NCBI GenBank assembly: GCA_001632425.1
Contig: KV425551.1
Location: 142,892 to 206,891, forward strand
Direction of reading: 5' to 3'
From: Neolentinus lepideus HHB14362 ss-1
Taxonomy: Eukaryota > Basidiomycota > Agaricomycetes > Gloeophyllales > Gloeophyllaceae
Length of the DNA stretch: 64,000 nucleotides
Shown: piece after piece, positions 33,329-45,194 of the stretch
Layout: the number at the start of each line of letters is the position of its first letter
Numbering within the stretch: position 1 is the stretch's first letter
Notes under the pieces: model-generated
The model's database searches: none
The model's input: only the letters and a program-made list of their open reading frames with translations
Told to the model about the DNA's origin: nothing
Program-made: the position numbers and the translations under genes

Positions 33329-34248
33329 ATGATTGCTGGTCTCTCAAAGTTCATCACGCTCTATCTTTCTCCTGCCCTGTCCTTGACGGCTTTGTTGCTA
33401 TCACTTTTCGCCTACTTGGCCCCGACAGTGCTGCTACATGACCGGGTTGCACTGTTGACTGTAACGCCGTCTCTATCATTGACGTCAAGCTCGTCGCAAA
33501 GCGTTGACGGTCCGACTGTCTTCTTGGGGGCGCTTGGTGAGTTCGCTACGGTCCTTGTCAAACCTTACGTCACCTTATATACCCTTGGCAAGGCTCCTGC
33601 TCTAGACCCAATATTGCGGCTCCTGTGAGCTGTATTACTCCAAGTCTCTCGCCTGTGTATGGTGGGAGTCTGATTTTCGTTCGGTTCGACGGCAACGCTG
33701 ACCAGGTCTGCAGATCTGTCTGATCTACCCGCTAATGCTCCAGACCTTCTGTCGGCGCCCACCGCTACTACCCCTGCCTTCATTGCCATCTCGCTCGGTT
33801 TCTCCATTATGTTCTTCATTCTGTTCACCTTGACATCCTTCCGCCACAAACTCGGAGCCAGAATGGAGGCCAACCTTGATAAGGTCGCAATCCAGCGAGT
33901 CGTTGCTTGGATGGGTCTCTTCGGGTTCATGATCGGTTCGTGGCCGGCATTCTTTTCTTCAACTACAACGTAGCTCACCTTATCACACAGGCTTGACGTC
34001 CTTCTTGGTCATCCGCATGTGGTTCGGCAAGGCTGTGGAAGACTTCAACACCACTATTAGCAAGGAAGGCGGCAGTGCGCCTGCTCTTGTTGCCAACACG
34101 AGCAATGGGTTCATCAGTGAGCTCTCTTCTCCATGGCTGGATGAAGTACTGATTCATGGTCGCAGTGGTGTACGTAGCATACGCCTTCTATGCCGTGCCT
34201 CTCGTTGCCGCCTTGGCGAAATTGCACGTAACTAGCGGTGGCAAGTAA
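33329..34248 (+). CDS. Sur7/PalI-type four-TM membrane protein
   Basis: Start MIAGLSKFITLYLSPALSLT leads into TM1 (ALLLSLFAYLAPTVLL). Exon 2 provides an extracellular loop with two Cys (GSCSRPNIAAPVSCITPSL). Exon 3 gives DLSDLPANAPDLLSAPTATT and TM2 (FIAISLGFSIMFFILFTLTS). A basic cytosolic stretch (FRHKLGARMEANLDKVAIQR) follows, then TM3 (VVAWMGLFGFMIGLTSFLVI), a second extracellular loop with NTT and NTS sequons, and TM4 (MVYVAYAFYAVPLVAALAKL). The stop is at 34246-34248. Five exons. The topology and cysteine-bearing first loop fit the Sur7/PalI family, which marks eisosome membrane domains (Sur7) or takes part in ambient-pH sensing (PalI/Rim9). Which of these it is cannot be told from sequence alone. 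Confidence 0.75.
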
Positions 34249-35208
34249 ATATGTCACGAGGCAGAGACACGAAATCTTGCATGTAACATTGACGTGATTT
34301 ATTGTAGCCATTACTTATAGTCATGCTCTCCAATGAGTCTGTAGCGTTTCCACTTCCTTTCTTAATATCGGGACTCTGCAGCAATTGGTATATACGGACC
34401 TACAAATATTACCATACACTGGAACCAATATTACATCTGCGGACTTTAAAATGTAGCCAGCGGTTCGCCAGTCTACCAGGCTTGCTATAAAAAGACCATC
34501 ACTGATATTCCCGAGCCTCTATTAACTTAGAGCTGTGCCTAGAGTCCAAGAAATTAACGATACTGAAATCAGCCTGAGCCCGGGGTGAAGAGGACTTGGG
34601 GCTTGTACACAATATTGCCGACATGGAAATGTCGACATCAAGCTATGTTCTCGCTGCAGAACGATGTGCCTCCACAAAGAAGTGCGTATACTAATCTGAG
34701 GTACAACATCAAGGGATTGCGTTCCTGATCATATGTTAGTGTCGGAAAGCTAACTGGTGAGTGCTAACGTTCGAGAATCGAGACTACTCGCAACCCTTTC
34801 GAATTGAACATTAAGTGGATATTATCACAGGCCAATCTACGACTTTATGGAAAGGGTGGCGTGGGATACTAACACGATCGAAGGTCTGAGATCCACTCGT
34901 GCTTGGGCAAACCTGCGAAGAGGTTCCCTACAGCTGCCTGCAGCCATCCTGTCAGCTGCACTTCTGCTGGCAACAATGTGGATGAAATACCAGGATAGCC
35001 TAGTTAGGCATGATGGCTGACTTATAACAGCCGATTTTGCCGGGTCAGACGATCGATATACTCTGGTTTCGCACTGACCGTCAGCCATGCCGCAATTGCG
35101 TTTCCTTCACACCTGGCCCTCTAGATCTGCGCCTTCTCAATCTGGTGCGAGTACTGGTATAAGACACTCTTGGGCTTTCTCCATCTGTTTCCCGCACTGT
35201 TTTGCAAC
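34249..35208. other. 960-bp intergenic region with a small unassigned open frame
   Basis: Between the Sur7-like gene and the PL8 gene. A plus-strand frame of about 56 codons near 34.85-35.03 kb (FMERVAWDTNTIEGLRSTRA...) ends with a hydrophobic run and is too short to judge. A TATAAGA at 35158-35164 lies about 50 bp ahead of the PL8 start and is a good TATA candidate. Confidence 0.45.
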
Positions 35209-38200
35209 ATGTTTTCTGTCTCAAAGGGATCTTTGACCTTGCTCAACCTCTCGTTTATTTTGCTCTCTCCTTTTGCTTTTCATAATGCTGTCGCTCTTCC
35301 CACTGCTTCTTCATCGCTGTCTGACCCGTCTGTCTATCTGTCATCGTCGCTATCCATATCCGGAAGCTCTAGTTATTCTCCCACACCTTCACAGGACGCG
35401 AGCTCATCAGCAACATATGTGCTCCCATCTTCTTCGTTGGTCACAAGGTCGTCTTCAACTACCTCAATCGAATCTTTGCCATCTCAAGTGGGTACTAAAA
35501 GCCCAGTACCATGTGCGAAGGCAAAGTACTGATTATCAGCGACAGTCTTACAGCACTTCAAGTGCCTCGAGCGCCTTAGCAGCTACTGTAACCCCATCTC
35601 CTGCTTCATCCATACAATGGGACCTCGACACGATCCGTGCGCGTCGAATCCCCTTGATCATACAAGGAGTCTCTGGAGCAAATAGCATTTCTTCCTGGTA
35701 ACAAGACCAACAAATTATCTCGTTAATAATTGAATTGCTTAACCTCCATACTGACGCAGGATCCATTCTTTGGGACCGGACGGGAAATGGCTGGACTCCG
35801 AAGTTGACTACAGCACTGGATGTGCCGCCCAGCGGGCCAACTGGCCAGCAGCCACTCATTGGTATCGCATCAGTGCGTATGCCACATATGTAGCGTGCTG
35901 TGACAGATGTTCATTTTTGTGTGTACTAGGCACAATGGCCGCCGCATTCCATGGCAGTGTCACGAATGGTGATCAATGGGTCAATAACACCGAGCTCCAG
36001 AACAGCATCTCGCTAGCTATGGATTATTGGTTCAGGAATGATTTCACCACGGACGGATGTCTGTACAGTGGTGGAGCATCCAAATGTCCCTGCGGTACTC
36101 CTGGGCTCTGGAACACAAACTGGTTCTCCAACGTATGTACATTCTCGAATCACCCTGGACTCGTCCTAATTTCATCGATTCACGCGCAGGTCATACTCGT
36201 TCCGAATCTCGTCGCCGAAACCTGCCTTATCCTTTCCTCACCCATCTCCTCGTTAACGCCCACCCAAGAGTCCAATTGCACGCACATTACCACTCGTGCC
36301 TATGGCACCTTCACCTCGGGCCAGGGCTTCGTCTCCGGTGCCAATATCCTGGACATAGCCAAGATTGGTGTCGACGAGGGCTTGCGCACAGCCAACGCGA
36401 GTCTTGTAGCGGATGCCTTCGGAAAGATTCATGACGAGGTACAGATCCACGACCCCGTAGCGAGTGATGGAATTCGGAGGGATGGGAGCTTTGGGCAGCA
36501 TGTAGGGTTGTTATATAACGGTAACTATGGAAAGGATTAGTAAGTTTGTTTTTTTGCCTAAGAGATGATTTCTGACTGCCCTGCGCTAGCACTAAGGACG
36601 ACATCGGCATCGAATTAGAGGCGGAAGGAACCCAATTAGCGGCTACAGACGTCAGTAGAGCCGCACTCGAGACGCTCATTGATGGTGATCAGTGGATGAT
36701 ATACCGCAACGTTCTCACCGAAACTCTACACTGGGACTTAGTGAGTTTCCGGTGTATCTCTTATTCGAGACTACTCACTGTCATTTCCATTCAGAGCACC
36801 CTCCCACGGTTCATCAGCTTCCCCGTTGCAGATAGCCAGTAAGCTACTTGATTGATCATGCGGGGAGTCTGAGTCCGAAGGGCGTACTCCATAACAGGGC
36901 GACCGGTGGTATCAACTTAAACTTGACCGAAATTCTCGAGCTGGGTGCAGCCTGGAATTCGACCATTCTCCAAGATGTTGCGCATGCACTATCGAAGAAT
37001 ACGAATGACGCTAATGCGGGGGAGCTCTACGGCAATAGAATGTTCTACAATAATGATTATATGGCGCGCTTGCATCTGTCCGTGGTTATTCGGTAAATAA
37101 ATTAACGCAGATATTGGAATTTAGGTGCACAGAGGCTCCGGTTATGTTACTACTCTGAAGATGTTCTCCACAAGGACCAAAAATACCGAATGTACCAACT
37201 CACAAAATGTAAGGGTTCATTTTCCTCTCGCCCGCGTATCTTCATATTTATTGCTTCAATACACAGCCCCTGGGATTTCACTTGTCTGATGGAACAGTCT
37301 ACACCTACCTCCAAGGAGACGAGTACGAAGACATTGCCGCTGCGTGGGACTGGAACCTGATTCCTGGAACAACTGTCGACTACGCGGGCACACCGCTTGA
37401 CTGTGCCCATGCCAGCTACAAAGGCATCGAAGACTTTGTAGGCGGTGTTACCAATGGTAACGTTGGCGCGTCGGCGATGCGGTACACCAATCCGTACACC
37501 GGAGACCTGAACTGGCAGAAGGCCTGGTTTTTCCTGGATGGTGGTGTGCAGCAAGTCATGATCAATGACATCAAGGCCACGAACGACGCCCCGGTCTATT
37601 CTGTTTTGGATCAGAGAAAGCACAACAGTGAAGTTTGGGTCAATGGCGCACTTATTTCCTCTGGACAGGGCGGCAACTTCACGGACGCGAGGTCGATCTG
37701 GCATGGGAATGTCGGCTACGCTTTCGACGAAGGCGCGCAGGGCGTCCAACTCTCTGTGCGAACTGGCAACAAGACTGGTGACTGGTCCACTATCGGAACC
37801 TCCAAGCAGCCTCCGGAAACTGTGGATCTCTTTGCCGCCTGGGTAGAACACGTGTCCCTGGAAACCCCCCTGTCGTACGCCGTGTATCCTGCTACGGATC
37901 TCGCAACGTTCCAATACAAGAGCCTTGTCTCATGCGTACAGACAATCCGGAACGACGCAAACGTATCAGCAGTCTACGACCCAACTCACAAGACCGCGAT
38001 GTTCGTGTTTTGGAACGCCGAAGGCGGGTCAGTGCAGTTCGCGCCTTCAATATGGGAAACGCCTATGACGGTGTCAGTCGACGGAAATTCTGCTGCGATA
38101 TACGATATGAGGACTGGCACTGTGACTATATCCGATCCTTCCCAGACGCTCTCAAGCTTGCAAGTTAACGTCTCAGCCGGGCATGGCGCTATAGCTCCGG

Positions 38201-38289
38201 CAGGATGGAAGTGGGGTGAGACAAGGCAGCTAAGCTTTAACCTACCTTCAGGAGGTCTAGCAGGTGGTAGCTTGTCTCAGACTATCTGA
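35209..38289 (+). CDS. Polysaccharide lyase family 8, secreted
   Basis: Extracellular lyase of the PL8 family (hyaluronate/chondroitin/xanthan lyases), which breaks uronic-acid-containing chains by beta-elimination. The start at 35209 gives a signal peptide (MFSVSKGSLTLLNLSFILLS), then a ~90-residue Ser/Thr-rich stalk. The alpha-toroid domain starts at WDLDTIRARRIPLIIQG. The catalytic His and Tyr lie in RRDGSFGQHVGLLYNGNYGK (~36.5 kb), and the upstream Asn position fits LWNTNWFSNV. The beta-sandwich domains occupy the long last exon (37.28-38.29 kb: YLQGDEYEDIAAAWDWNLIP, QKAWFFLDGGVQQVMINDIK). About eight introns. The first splice border is unclear: the in-frame choice near 35.53 kb would be only 28 nt, so a donor further upstream is more likely. 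Substrate unknown. Confidence 0.9.
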
Positions 38290-38456
38290 GGTCTCTTCAA
38301 TATTACCAGCCCCAATTGCGTATACCGTACACATCACGTGTCATAAGGCTCAGACAAGTCGAAGGCATTGACGGTTTAGATGAGTGCCCAACCGTGACAA
38401 TCACCAGTGAAATGCATTCGCGAGCATACAATCAACAAAGGATACAGCATAAACGA

Positions 38457-39412
38457 TTAGAAAGTAGACTGCTCCTGGTAGGGCTCCGCTGGGAAGCCAT
38501 CCTCGGGCGCATATGGTGCTGCGGGTTCCTCGGCAACGGGTAATGACTGCGAGACGATAACGGGCTCGCGCTGCTCGGATGACGGCTCGGTGATGATCTT
38601 GTCGACCGGGGGTTCGAGGATCTGGACGGAGTCGGGGAGAGGCTTGCGGGGTCCAAGATTGCCCTCGGGATCCCAGCCCTTCATGCTGCGGATGGACAGA
38701 TTAGTCATATTACAGGAAAACATGACGTGACAGTGAACGAACATTTTGACTTTGATACCCAACACACCCTGCCTCAACATGACGTGGCGCACGGCGTAGT
38801 CAACGAAGTCACGGGCAGGCTGGCCGGAGTGGATCATGAAGCCATCGGTGAACTTCATAGACTTCGCACGGGCAGCACGAAGCTTTCCAGACACAACCAC
38901 CTCACAACCCTTGGCACCCGACTCCATGACAAAACGAAGGACGCCATAACAGGCTCTAAATGTCTCTGTAAGGATTCATCTAGCACCGGTCGCAAGGAGA
39001 ACGTACCTCCGGACGGCGAGACCACCAAGAAGCTTGTAACGCAAGGACTCGCACTGAGCAATAGCAGACAGACCACGGTATTGGACCTTCTCAGCGTATA
39101 ATTCGAGAGAGTTCTCAGGGAACTTGAAACGCTTTTGGACAAGAGCAGTGAGCTCCCGGATGCGACGACCCTTCTCGCCGAGCACCTCCTGAGTGTGCGT
39201 AGCACGGATGATAATCTAGGAAATGGTCGTATCAGCATATGACGCATCGTCCTTCGGAGCCTCGATTGTACCTCGGTGCGCGCATGGGTGACACGGACGT
39301 CGCATCCTGAGTAGCCCTCCTCGGCAAGCTCACGGGTGAAAAACTCATTCAGTTCAGCGCGGAATACACCGTCGGCGACGAACTTTCTCTTCTTGCTGAT
39401 TTGGGCGGACAT
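38457..39412 (-). CDS. RPS3: 40S ribosomal protein uS3 (Rps3)
   Basis: Universal small-subunit protein uS3, placed at the mRNA entry channel. The start is [20 protein letters not shown] at 39412, followed by [20 protein letters not shown] and, after an intron, [20 protein letters not shown] with the KH-domain GEKGRRI loop. Next come [16 protein letters not shown] and [20 protein letters not shown]. The C-terminal domain has [40 protein letters not shown] and [20 protein letters not shown]. An acidic/Pro tail ends PYQEQSTF. At least four exons. High identity to the eukaryotic family makes this certain; a leader intron upstream of 39412 is possible. Confidence 0.96.
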
Positions 39413-40224
39413 TCTTGGACTTCCGGGAGAACTGCGAGTCAACGTCAGTCATCGCATCGACTCGAATCATCCGACATCTCTTAACAGCATCCATCCTCTC
39501 CCTACTTCCGACGTCCACCATTCTAGCCATCAACACATAGAATCCATCACAGATACGTATATCTGAGATCGAACGACATAAATGAGCACTAACCTTGAGG
39601 GATACCGAGGTGTTGGGGATTCCGAACGATAATACCAGTGAAGCCCTTGAGATAGATGGCCGCCACGCTCGGTGCTTGCCGGCGGCATCTCCGACCTATT
39701 TAGGCGATGTTTCCAATTTGGAATCGGCACTATTTTCTTGTTCACCACTCCGTTTCAAGTCGCTTGCACTACCTCAGCTCAAGGATCATTCATGCTGAAG
39801 GTTTAGGTGAGGATTTCTGCTCTTTGCCCTTTTCAATGAAGAGCGTTGTATTACAACCACCTCTGGCACCTCTTAGTCGACTTGACCGCAGGAACTTGTT
39901 CCAGCGAGTTACTGACATAAATGACTTTCTGAGCTTACTTGGTGTATATCGTCTTGGACTTATATACTGACGTTGTCATTCTTAGGGCGTCGATTATTTA
40001 TTATAGTCGTGGCGGAGCGCATTAACCCCAGCAATTTCCCTCTCGGTCGGTTATGAGACTTGTGCCGATCCGTCTTATCTATGTTCTGTATTCCCAGCGA
40101 GCCTCTATGTGCCCTATCTTATCTTTCATTCTATGAATATAATGCTGTGTATGCCGTCTGACAACTAGAGCCCGTCTTTATCTGAACCTCCAGCTGCTTG
40201 CGGTCTTGTTATCCTCGTGCAAGC
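39413..40224. promoter_or_regulatory. Divergent promoter region, uS3 / amidase 2
   Basis: About 810 bases between the uS3 start (minus) and the amidase 2 start (plus). The part next to uS3 should hold its strong promoter and leader. A plus-strand open frame at 39707-39970 has no recognisable features and is not called. Confidence 0.45.
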
Positions 40225-42390
40225 ATGTCATCTTGGCAGACTTTGGTGGCTGATAAAAAGAAGCGTCAGCAAGAGTCTATTCCGCAAGAATGGATAGTGT
40301 CCCCCCCTCCAGACGACGTTTTGAATGTCACGGGATTCCCTGGACAATCTGGCTTATTGTCTGCTAAAGAACTCCAAATCACTAATGAAGTGGACGTGCA
40401 GGTATTGCTGCAGAAGCTGGCTAGTGGTGAATGGTCGTCGGTGGAGGTAACGACTGCATTCTACAAGAGGGCCATCCTGGCTCAACAGGTCGTGAGTGCA
40501 TATTGCGCCGTCAGAGGTCGACGTCCGAGTAATTGTGATGTTAGACCAACTGTGTGACCGAAATATTTGTTGAACGCGCACTGAAGAGGGCGTCCGAGTT
40601 AGATGCTCATCTACGGGAAAAGCGGACCGTTGTAGGACCTCTGCACGGCCTCCCTATATCGCTCAAAGATCAACTCTGTGTAGAAGGGTTAGAAACCACC
40701 ATCGGTATGCACATCAGGCACCTCTGCAATTCATCCTCAGGACGACAGCGCAGGCTACGTCTCCCTGATCGGCAACTATGCAAAGAAGAATGCAGTATTG
40801 GTTGATATCTTACTCGAGGCCGGGGCTGTCCCTTTTGTCAGAACCAACGTTCCTCAAACTTTGATGGCGAGTATTCATCTATACGGTATAACCATGCGAA
40901 CGAGATGTTCATAATATTGGATGTTAGTGGGGAGAGACGTTCAACAATGTGTTCGGTAGGACTACAAATCCGTACAATAGGACATTGACATGCGGCGGCT
41001 CTTCCGGTGGCGAGGGGGCTCTCATAGCTCTCAAGGGGAGTCCCTTGGGCGTTGGATCAGACATTGGCGGGTATGTGATTAATCCTTCGTCGATCCTGAT
41101 ATTATCTTACGTGCATCAGCTCTATTCGAATACCAGCCTCGTTTTGCGGAATATACGGGATGCGGCCTTCATACCACCGTGTGCCATATGAAGGCGCATT
41201 GAACACCCTCCAAGGAGAAGATTCTGTACCATCTGTATTCGGTCCACTGTCGAACAGTATTAGCGGTATCAAAGCATTCATGAAAGCGGTCATCGACCTG
41301 GAGCCCTGGAAGAAAGACCCGTTGGCCGTTCGCAAGCATTGGGACCACGAAGCTTACCAGTTGTCAGAACACGGCGAAGGGAAATGTCTATGCTTTGGCA
41401 TAATGTGGGATGATGGTAACATTGTCCCCCATCCACCCGTTCTTCGTGGCCTGACAATGATCAAGGATGCGTTGGTGAATGCGGGTCATATCGGTTTGTA
41501 CATCAGATGCGGGGACTGCGCTTGGAATGACCATTTATACCAACAGTCAAAGATTGGAAACCCATCAACCACAAGGAGATGAATGACACAGCCGTGAGCA
41601 GTTTATGGGCAGGATCGCTAAAGTCTTGATGGACTTAGTGCTTTCAATTCAGGTAGCCATATGGGGTGCAGCTGCTCGTGAAGATTTCCGAATGACAACG
41701 CTTAGTACTGAAGAGCCAATAATCGCCACGATGCTCCCAGAGTCGAACGCATTCTCAGAAGCCGCGGTAGACACGCGATATCCGCAAGAAGGCATATCAT
41801 CGTACCAACTGTGGCAACTTCACAAGAGAAAGATTGAGTTGCGCAAGGAGTACCTGGACCACTGGGAAAAGACCGCACAAGATACAGGCACAGGACGACC
41901 TGTGGATGCAATTATTGCTCCCGTTGCGCCTTATGTCGCTCCGCCACATGGGAAGAATAGGTAAAGTCTGTACCATGAGGATTAACCTGCTTTTGACACG
42001 CAAGAACACAGGCCAGCGGGATATACCAGAGTATACAATCTTTTAGATTACCCAGTGATAATCCTGCCCGTATCACAAGTTGACCAAGAGTTGGATGTCA
42101 AGGTGCCGCCCCACGAATACCTCAATGATGCTGACAGGGAGTTCCACCAGTGGTGTAAGGCGTCATTCATCTAGAGTCTTCGGCGTGATTTTGAATCCCC
42201 TATAGATGACCCTGCACTGGTGCGTGACGCCCCCATAACATTGCAGCTTATAGGGAGGACACTAGATGAGGAGGCTCTCGTTGCTTTGGCAGAGATCGTT
42301 GATGCAGCTCTCAGATCCCAATATACAGGCGACGTTAAGGCCTGCAACCTTCATGACTCACTTCCAACGACTGGGCACGAAGCATTATAG
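40225..42390 (+). CDS. Amidase signature-family enzyme, paralogue 2
   Basis: Paralogue of the amidase at 30.4-32.6 kb with the same exon plan. Start MSSWQTLVADKKKRQQESIP. Catalytic Lys in GPLHGLPISLKDQLCVEG (~40.66 kb); Gly/Ser loop TCGGSSGGEGALIA (~41.0 kb); nucleophile block GVGSDIGGSIRIPASFCGIY restored by splicing at ~41.07-41.12 kb. Later: FGIMWDDGNIVPHPPVLRGL, QLWQLHKRKIELRKEYLDHW, VIILPVSQVDQELDV and APITLQLIGRTLDEEALVAL. It ends GHEAL at 42388-42390. One intron (40867-40927) begins with GC rather than GT; the sister gene has GTACGT at the equivalent site. No stops interrupt the spliced frame and the triad is complete, so it looks functional. It ends 30 bp from the stop codon of the convergent thiolase gene. 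Confidence 0.88.
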
Positions 42391-42420
42391 ACTTGATTGT
42401 ATTACGAGATGTCTGCTATT

Positions 42421-44089
42421 CTACAGTGCTTCATTGACAAAAATACCAGCGGCACCCATACCGCTCCCGACACACATGCTGGTACACAGCAGTTGTCCCT
42501 GTCTTCTTTTCAATTCCGCTAGACCGGTTACAACCTGACGTGCGCCGGCTAGAGATGCTCACGTTAGTCATGGTTTCAACAAGTTCATTAAGCACCCACT
42601 CATGCCCAGAGGGTGTGTTAAGGCAATGGAACCACCACTGCATGGATAAATCAATTTCAACATATGTATAAACTGTATAAATGTTGTGAATGACGTACTT
42701 AGGATTAATCTTTTCCATGGGAATCTTGAGCTGTTCAACACAGTATGCGAATTGTGATGCAAAGGCCTCGTTGATCTATGGGATCAGTGTTATAAGTTAC
42801 TCGTACGTGACGAAGGGAAGGACCGAGTAACCTCGTAGACGTCAATATCTTCCTTGGTCAAACCCGCTTGTTCCAGGATCTTGTTCACTGCCGGAATAGG
42901 TCCAACTCCCATGACACGGGGTTCCACGCCGACAATGACACTCGTGACCCATTTACCAAGGATGGGCAGGCCTTCCTTCTCAGCATGGGCTCTAGTAGTC
43001 ATAATGCAAAGGGCGGCACCATCGCCGACACCGCTGGCATTACCAGCTGTCGTGGACGCATCACCCCAGTCCGGGAACACCGACTTGAGCTTGGAGAGCG
43101 ATTCTATTGTTACACCGGGGCGTACGGTATCGTCCACAGAGACGACTGCTCCCCTCAGCTCAATGGGTATAATCTCTTCGGAGAATATGCCTTGCGCGAC
43201 GGCCTGTAGACTGGGTCAGCCGATTGCGAAAGGTATTGACATATGCTCCGACCTTCTCTGCTCGGGTGTGCGAGACTAATGCGTATTCGTCTTGCTTTTG
43301 CCTGGGTACTCCATACGTCTGCGCTACCATCTCAGAGGTCCAACCCATAGGCTAAATAGTAACCTAAGTATTCGTCTCGTAACATCGAGAAATCCCGTTA
43401 CCTGAATGCAGTCGTGTGCATGCGAATTCTTCCCCACTGGTTCCGTCACTTCTGGAGTAGGACGCGGGCTGCCTGATGTCACACTTGCTTTACACGGACT
43501 CAAGGATTAAGACGCACTTCTGTGACATGCTTTCAACGCCGACTGCGACACCCAACGAGATGTCACCAGATTGAATGGCATGTGCGACAGTCCTGATCGC
43601 CATGAGACCAGATGAACACAGTCGATTCAGGGTTTGTATGGGGACCGAATAGGGTACTCCGGCAGCCAGAGCGGCCGCGCGAGAGATGTAGAGTGGCGAA
43701 GGGGGATGGCAGGTGCCTGGATTACGACATTAAACTCAGCGGGTTTGACATCTGCAAGGCCTACACACCGACACAGATATCCTCGATCTTGGTAGGGTCA
43801 AGTCGGGTAGTCTCAAGTGTGGACTATTGATGAAGCGAAGTTGTGCAATTAGTCTACAGAGAGCATAACAGCGGACTTTGTCACCAACTTTAAACAGACC
43901 ATGCAAGAGCTCATCCACCGGGATGTCCTTCAACTGGCCCTTCTTAGCACGAGACATAGCGGTACGCTTCGCGAATGTTATGACTACATCGTCAGGTCTC
44001 TTCTGTAGGATGGCTTCACGACCTCGGGCACTGGTTGAAGCTGCACGCGCCAAACGTGGAGTTTGGGAGACAACGCGTCGGGATAGCAT
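42421..44089 (-). CDS. 3-ketoacyl-CoA thiolase (acetyl-CoA C-acyltransferase)
   Basis: Thiolase of the beta-oxidation type, which cleaves 3-ketoacyl-CoA to acetyl-CoA and a shortened acyl-CoA. N-terminus MLSRRVVSQTPRLARAASTS, then ILQKRPDDVVITFAKRTAMS and GQLKDIPVDELLHGLFK. The nucleophile Cys is in QTLNRLCSSGLMAIRTVAHA (~43.62 kb). Further landmarks are GWTSEMVAQTYGVPR, GDASTTAGNASGVGDGAALC and GVGPIPAVNKILEQAGL. The catalytic His is in GGSIALTHPLGMSG and the second Cys in CTSMCVGSGMGAAGIF. It ends VNEAL with no PTS1 tripeptide. The leader is Arg-rich without acids, more like a mitochondrial presequence than a clean PTS2. An in-frame Met 14 codons upstream (44131) is an alternative start. 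About seven exons. Confidence 0.92.
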
Positions 44090-44653
44090 ATCAGACGGCT
44101 GGTGGAGGTTGAAGGTGAAGGATCGGTACAACCTTTGAGCCTCGTTGCGCGTCTATTGCCCCAGGCCGGTAGCAAGATCAAGTAAGTTAAGTGTCATCTG
44201 GTCCGGCTGTGATCCCAGAAGCGTAATTAGTAGCCACACGTGATCGAGTCTTATGTTGCCGGTAGAATTACGAGGCTGTACTGCTGACATCTACTCTAGA
44301 AGCGCAGACAGAAGGAATCTGCGCTATACGGCAAATGGGTGATGTATAAAAAAAGTGTAGCCATCGGACAAGGTTATTACAAGTGAGGGGAATGTCATTG
44401 CACATTAACAAGGGAGGTGACTGCATACACAATGAACCCTCTTAAAAAACGCGCCTATCACGCTGTCAGGGATCCATGCTGCCCTAGCAGACCAGAGACT
44501 GGCACATCTCTGGATTGCGTGAGATGACTCTCCATCAATATACGAGAGACAGTATTCCTAGGCATGGGTTTAGTTGTAGATGCAAATACCAGTTCGAGTA
44601 CTTACCTGGCGACCGTATTGCGGCTCCTGCGATCAAAGTAACTCATAAGATCG
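44090..44653. other. Intergenic region between thiolase and bL32m genes
   Basis: About 560 bases upstream of the thiolase gene and downstream of the bL32m stop (both minus). A plus-strand open frame at 44515-44814 overlaps the bL32m exon and is a shadow. No RNA gene or repeat is seen. Confidence 0.45.
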
Positions 44654-45084
44654 TCATAACTGCTCCCTCATCTGCTGCTTCCAGCCCCTACTTAGTTGCG
44701 AGTAGCAATTCGGACACAAGCTGTGTGCGAGTTTGGGTGACCCACACCCAGGACAATGCACGAGGTCTAAAGATGGAAAATAAGGGCATGAACGTCAGTG
44801 AGGAGACAACATAAATCCGGTGTCAACGCACTAAGCTTGTCCTTTAGCCCTTTATTCGCACTTCGCATCCGTTTTCGCGAGTGCGACGTCTTCTTCTTAG
44901 GCACCGCTAGCACGAAAGGGGGGAACAAGTCGAGCAATGATTGGAGTGCAGGTATCGTCCATCGGAAGGACGGAGGAGCAAACAGAGAGGGGACAAGTGA
45001 GACTGACGACAAGAAAGGAGCCAGAAAAGATATTCTTGAGAATGACGACAGAGAGGGGGCTTGTCGCAGCGCCAGAGCAGCCAT
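44654..45084 (-). CDS. MRPL32: Mitochondrial large-subunit ribosomal protein bL32m
   Basis: Two exons (45084-44832 and 44766-44654) give 121 residues in frame. A ~58-residue leader rich in Ser, Leu and Arg (MAALALRQAPSLSSFSRISF) acts as the mitochondrial presequence. The mature start is AVPKKKTSHSRKRMRSANKG, the universal L32 signature; in yeast the corresponding precursor is cleaved by the m-AAA protease. Exon 2 adds HCPGCGSPK and LCPNCYSQL, the two CxxC halves of a zinc ribbon. It ends WKQQMREQL. The second exon is invisible without splicing. It diverges from the NDUFA5 gene with 110 bp between start codons. Confidence 0.93.
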
Positions 45085-45194
45085 GGTCCAGCGGAGGAAC
45101 TAGGAGAAATTGAAGTCCACAACCTCAGTACAATTGCCTATTTCGGCGCACATCAAGTCGCATCGGAAGCACTCATCGTTGTCTCCGGACTGCC
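45085..45194. promoter_or_regulatory. Compact divergent promoter of two mitochondrial genes
   Basis: Only 110 bp separate the starts of bL32m (minus) and NDUFA5 (plus). Both products work in mitochondria, so shared control is plausible. No TATA box is visible. Confidence 0.5.

Noticed and set aside
35525..35552. 28-nt intron in the PL8 gene
   Set aside because: Too short for a spliceosomal intron; an upstream donor with a later acceptor can restore the frame, so the border is left open.
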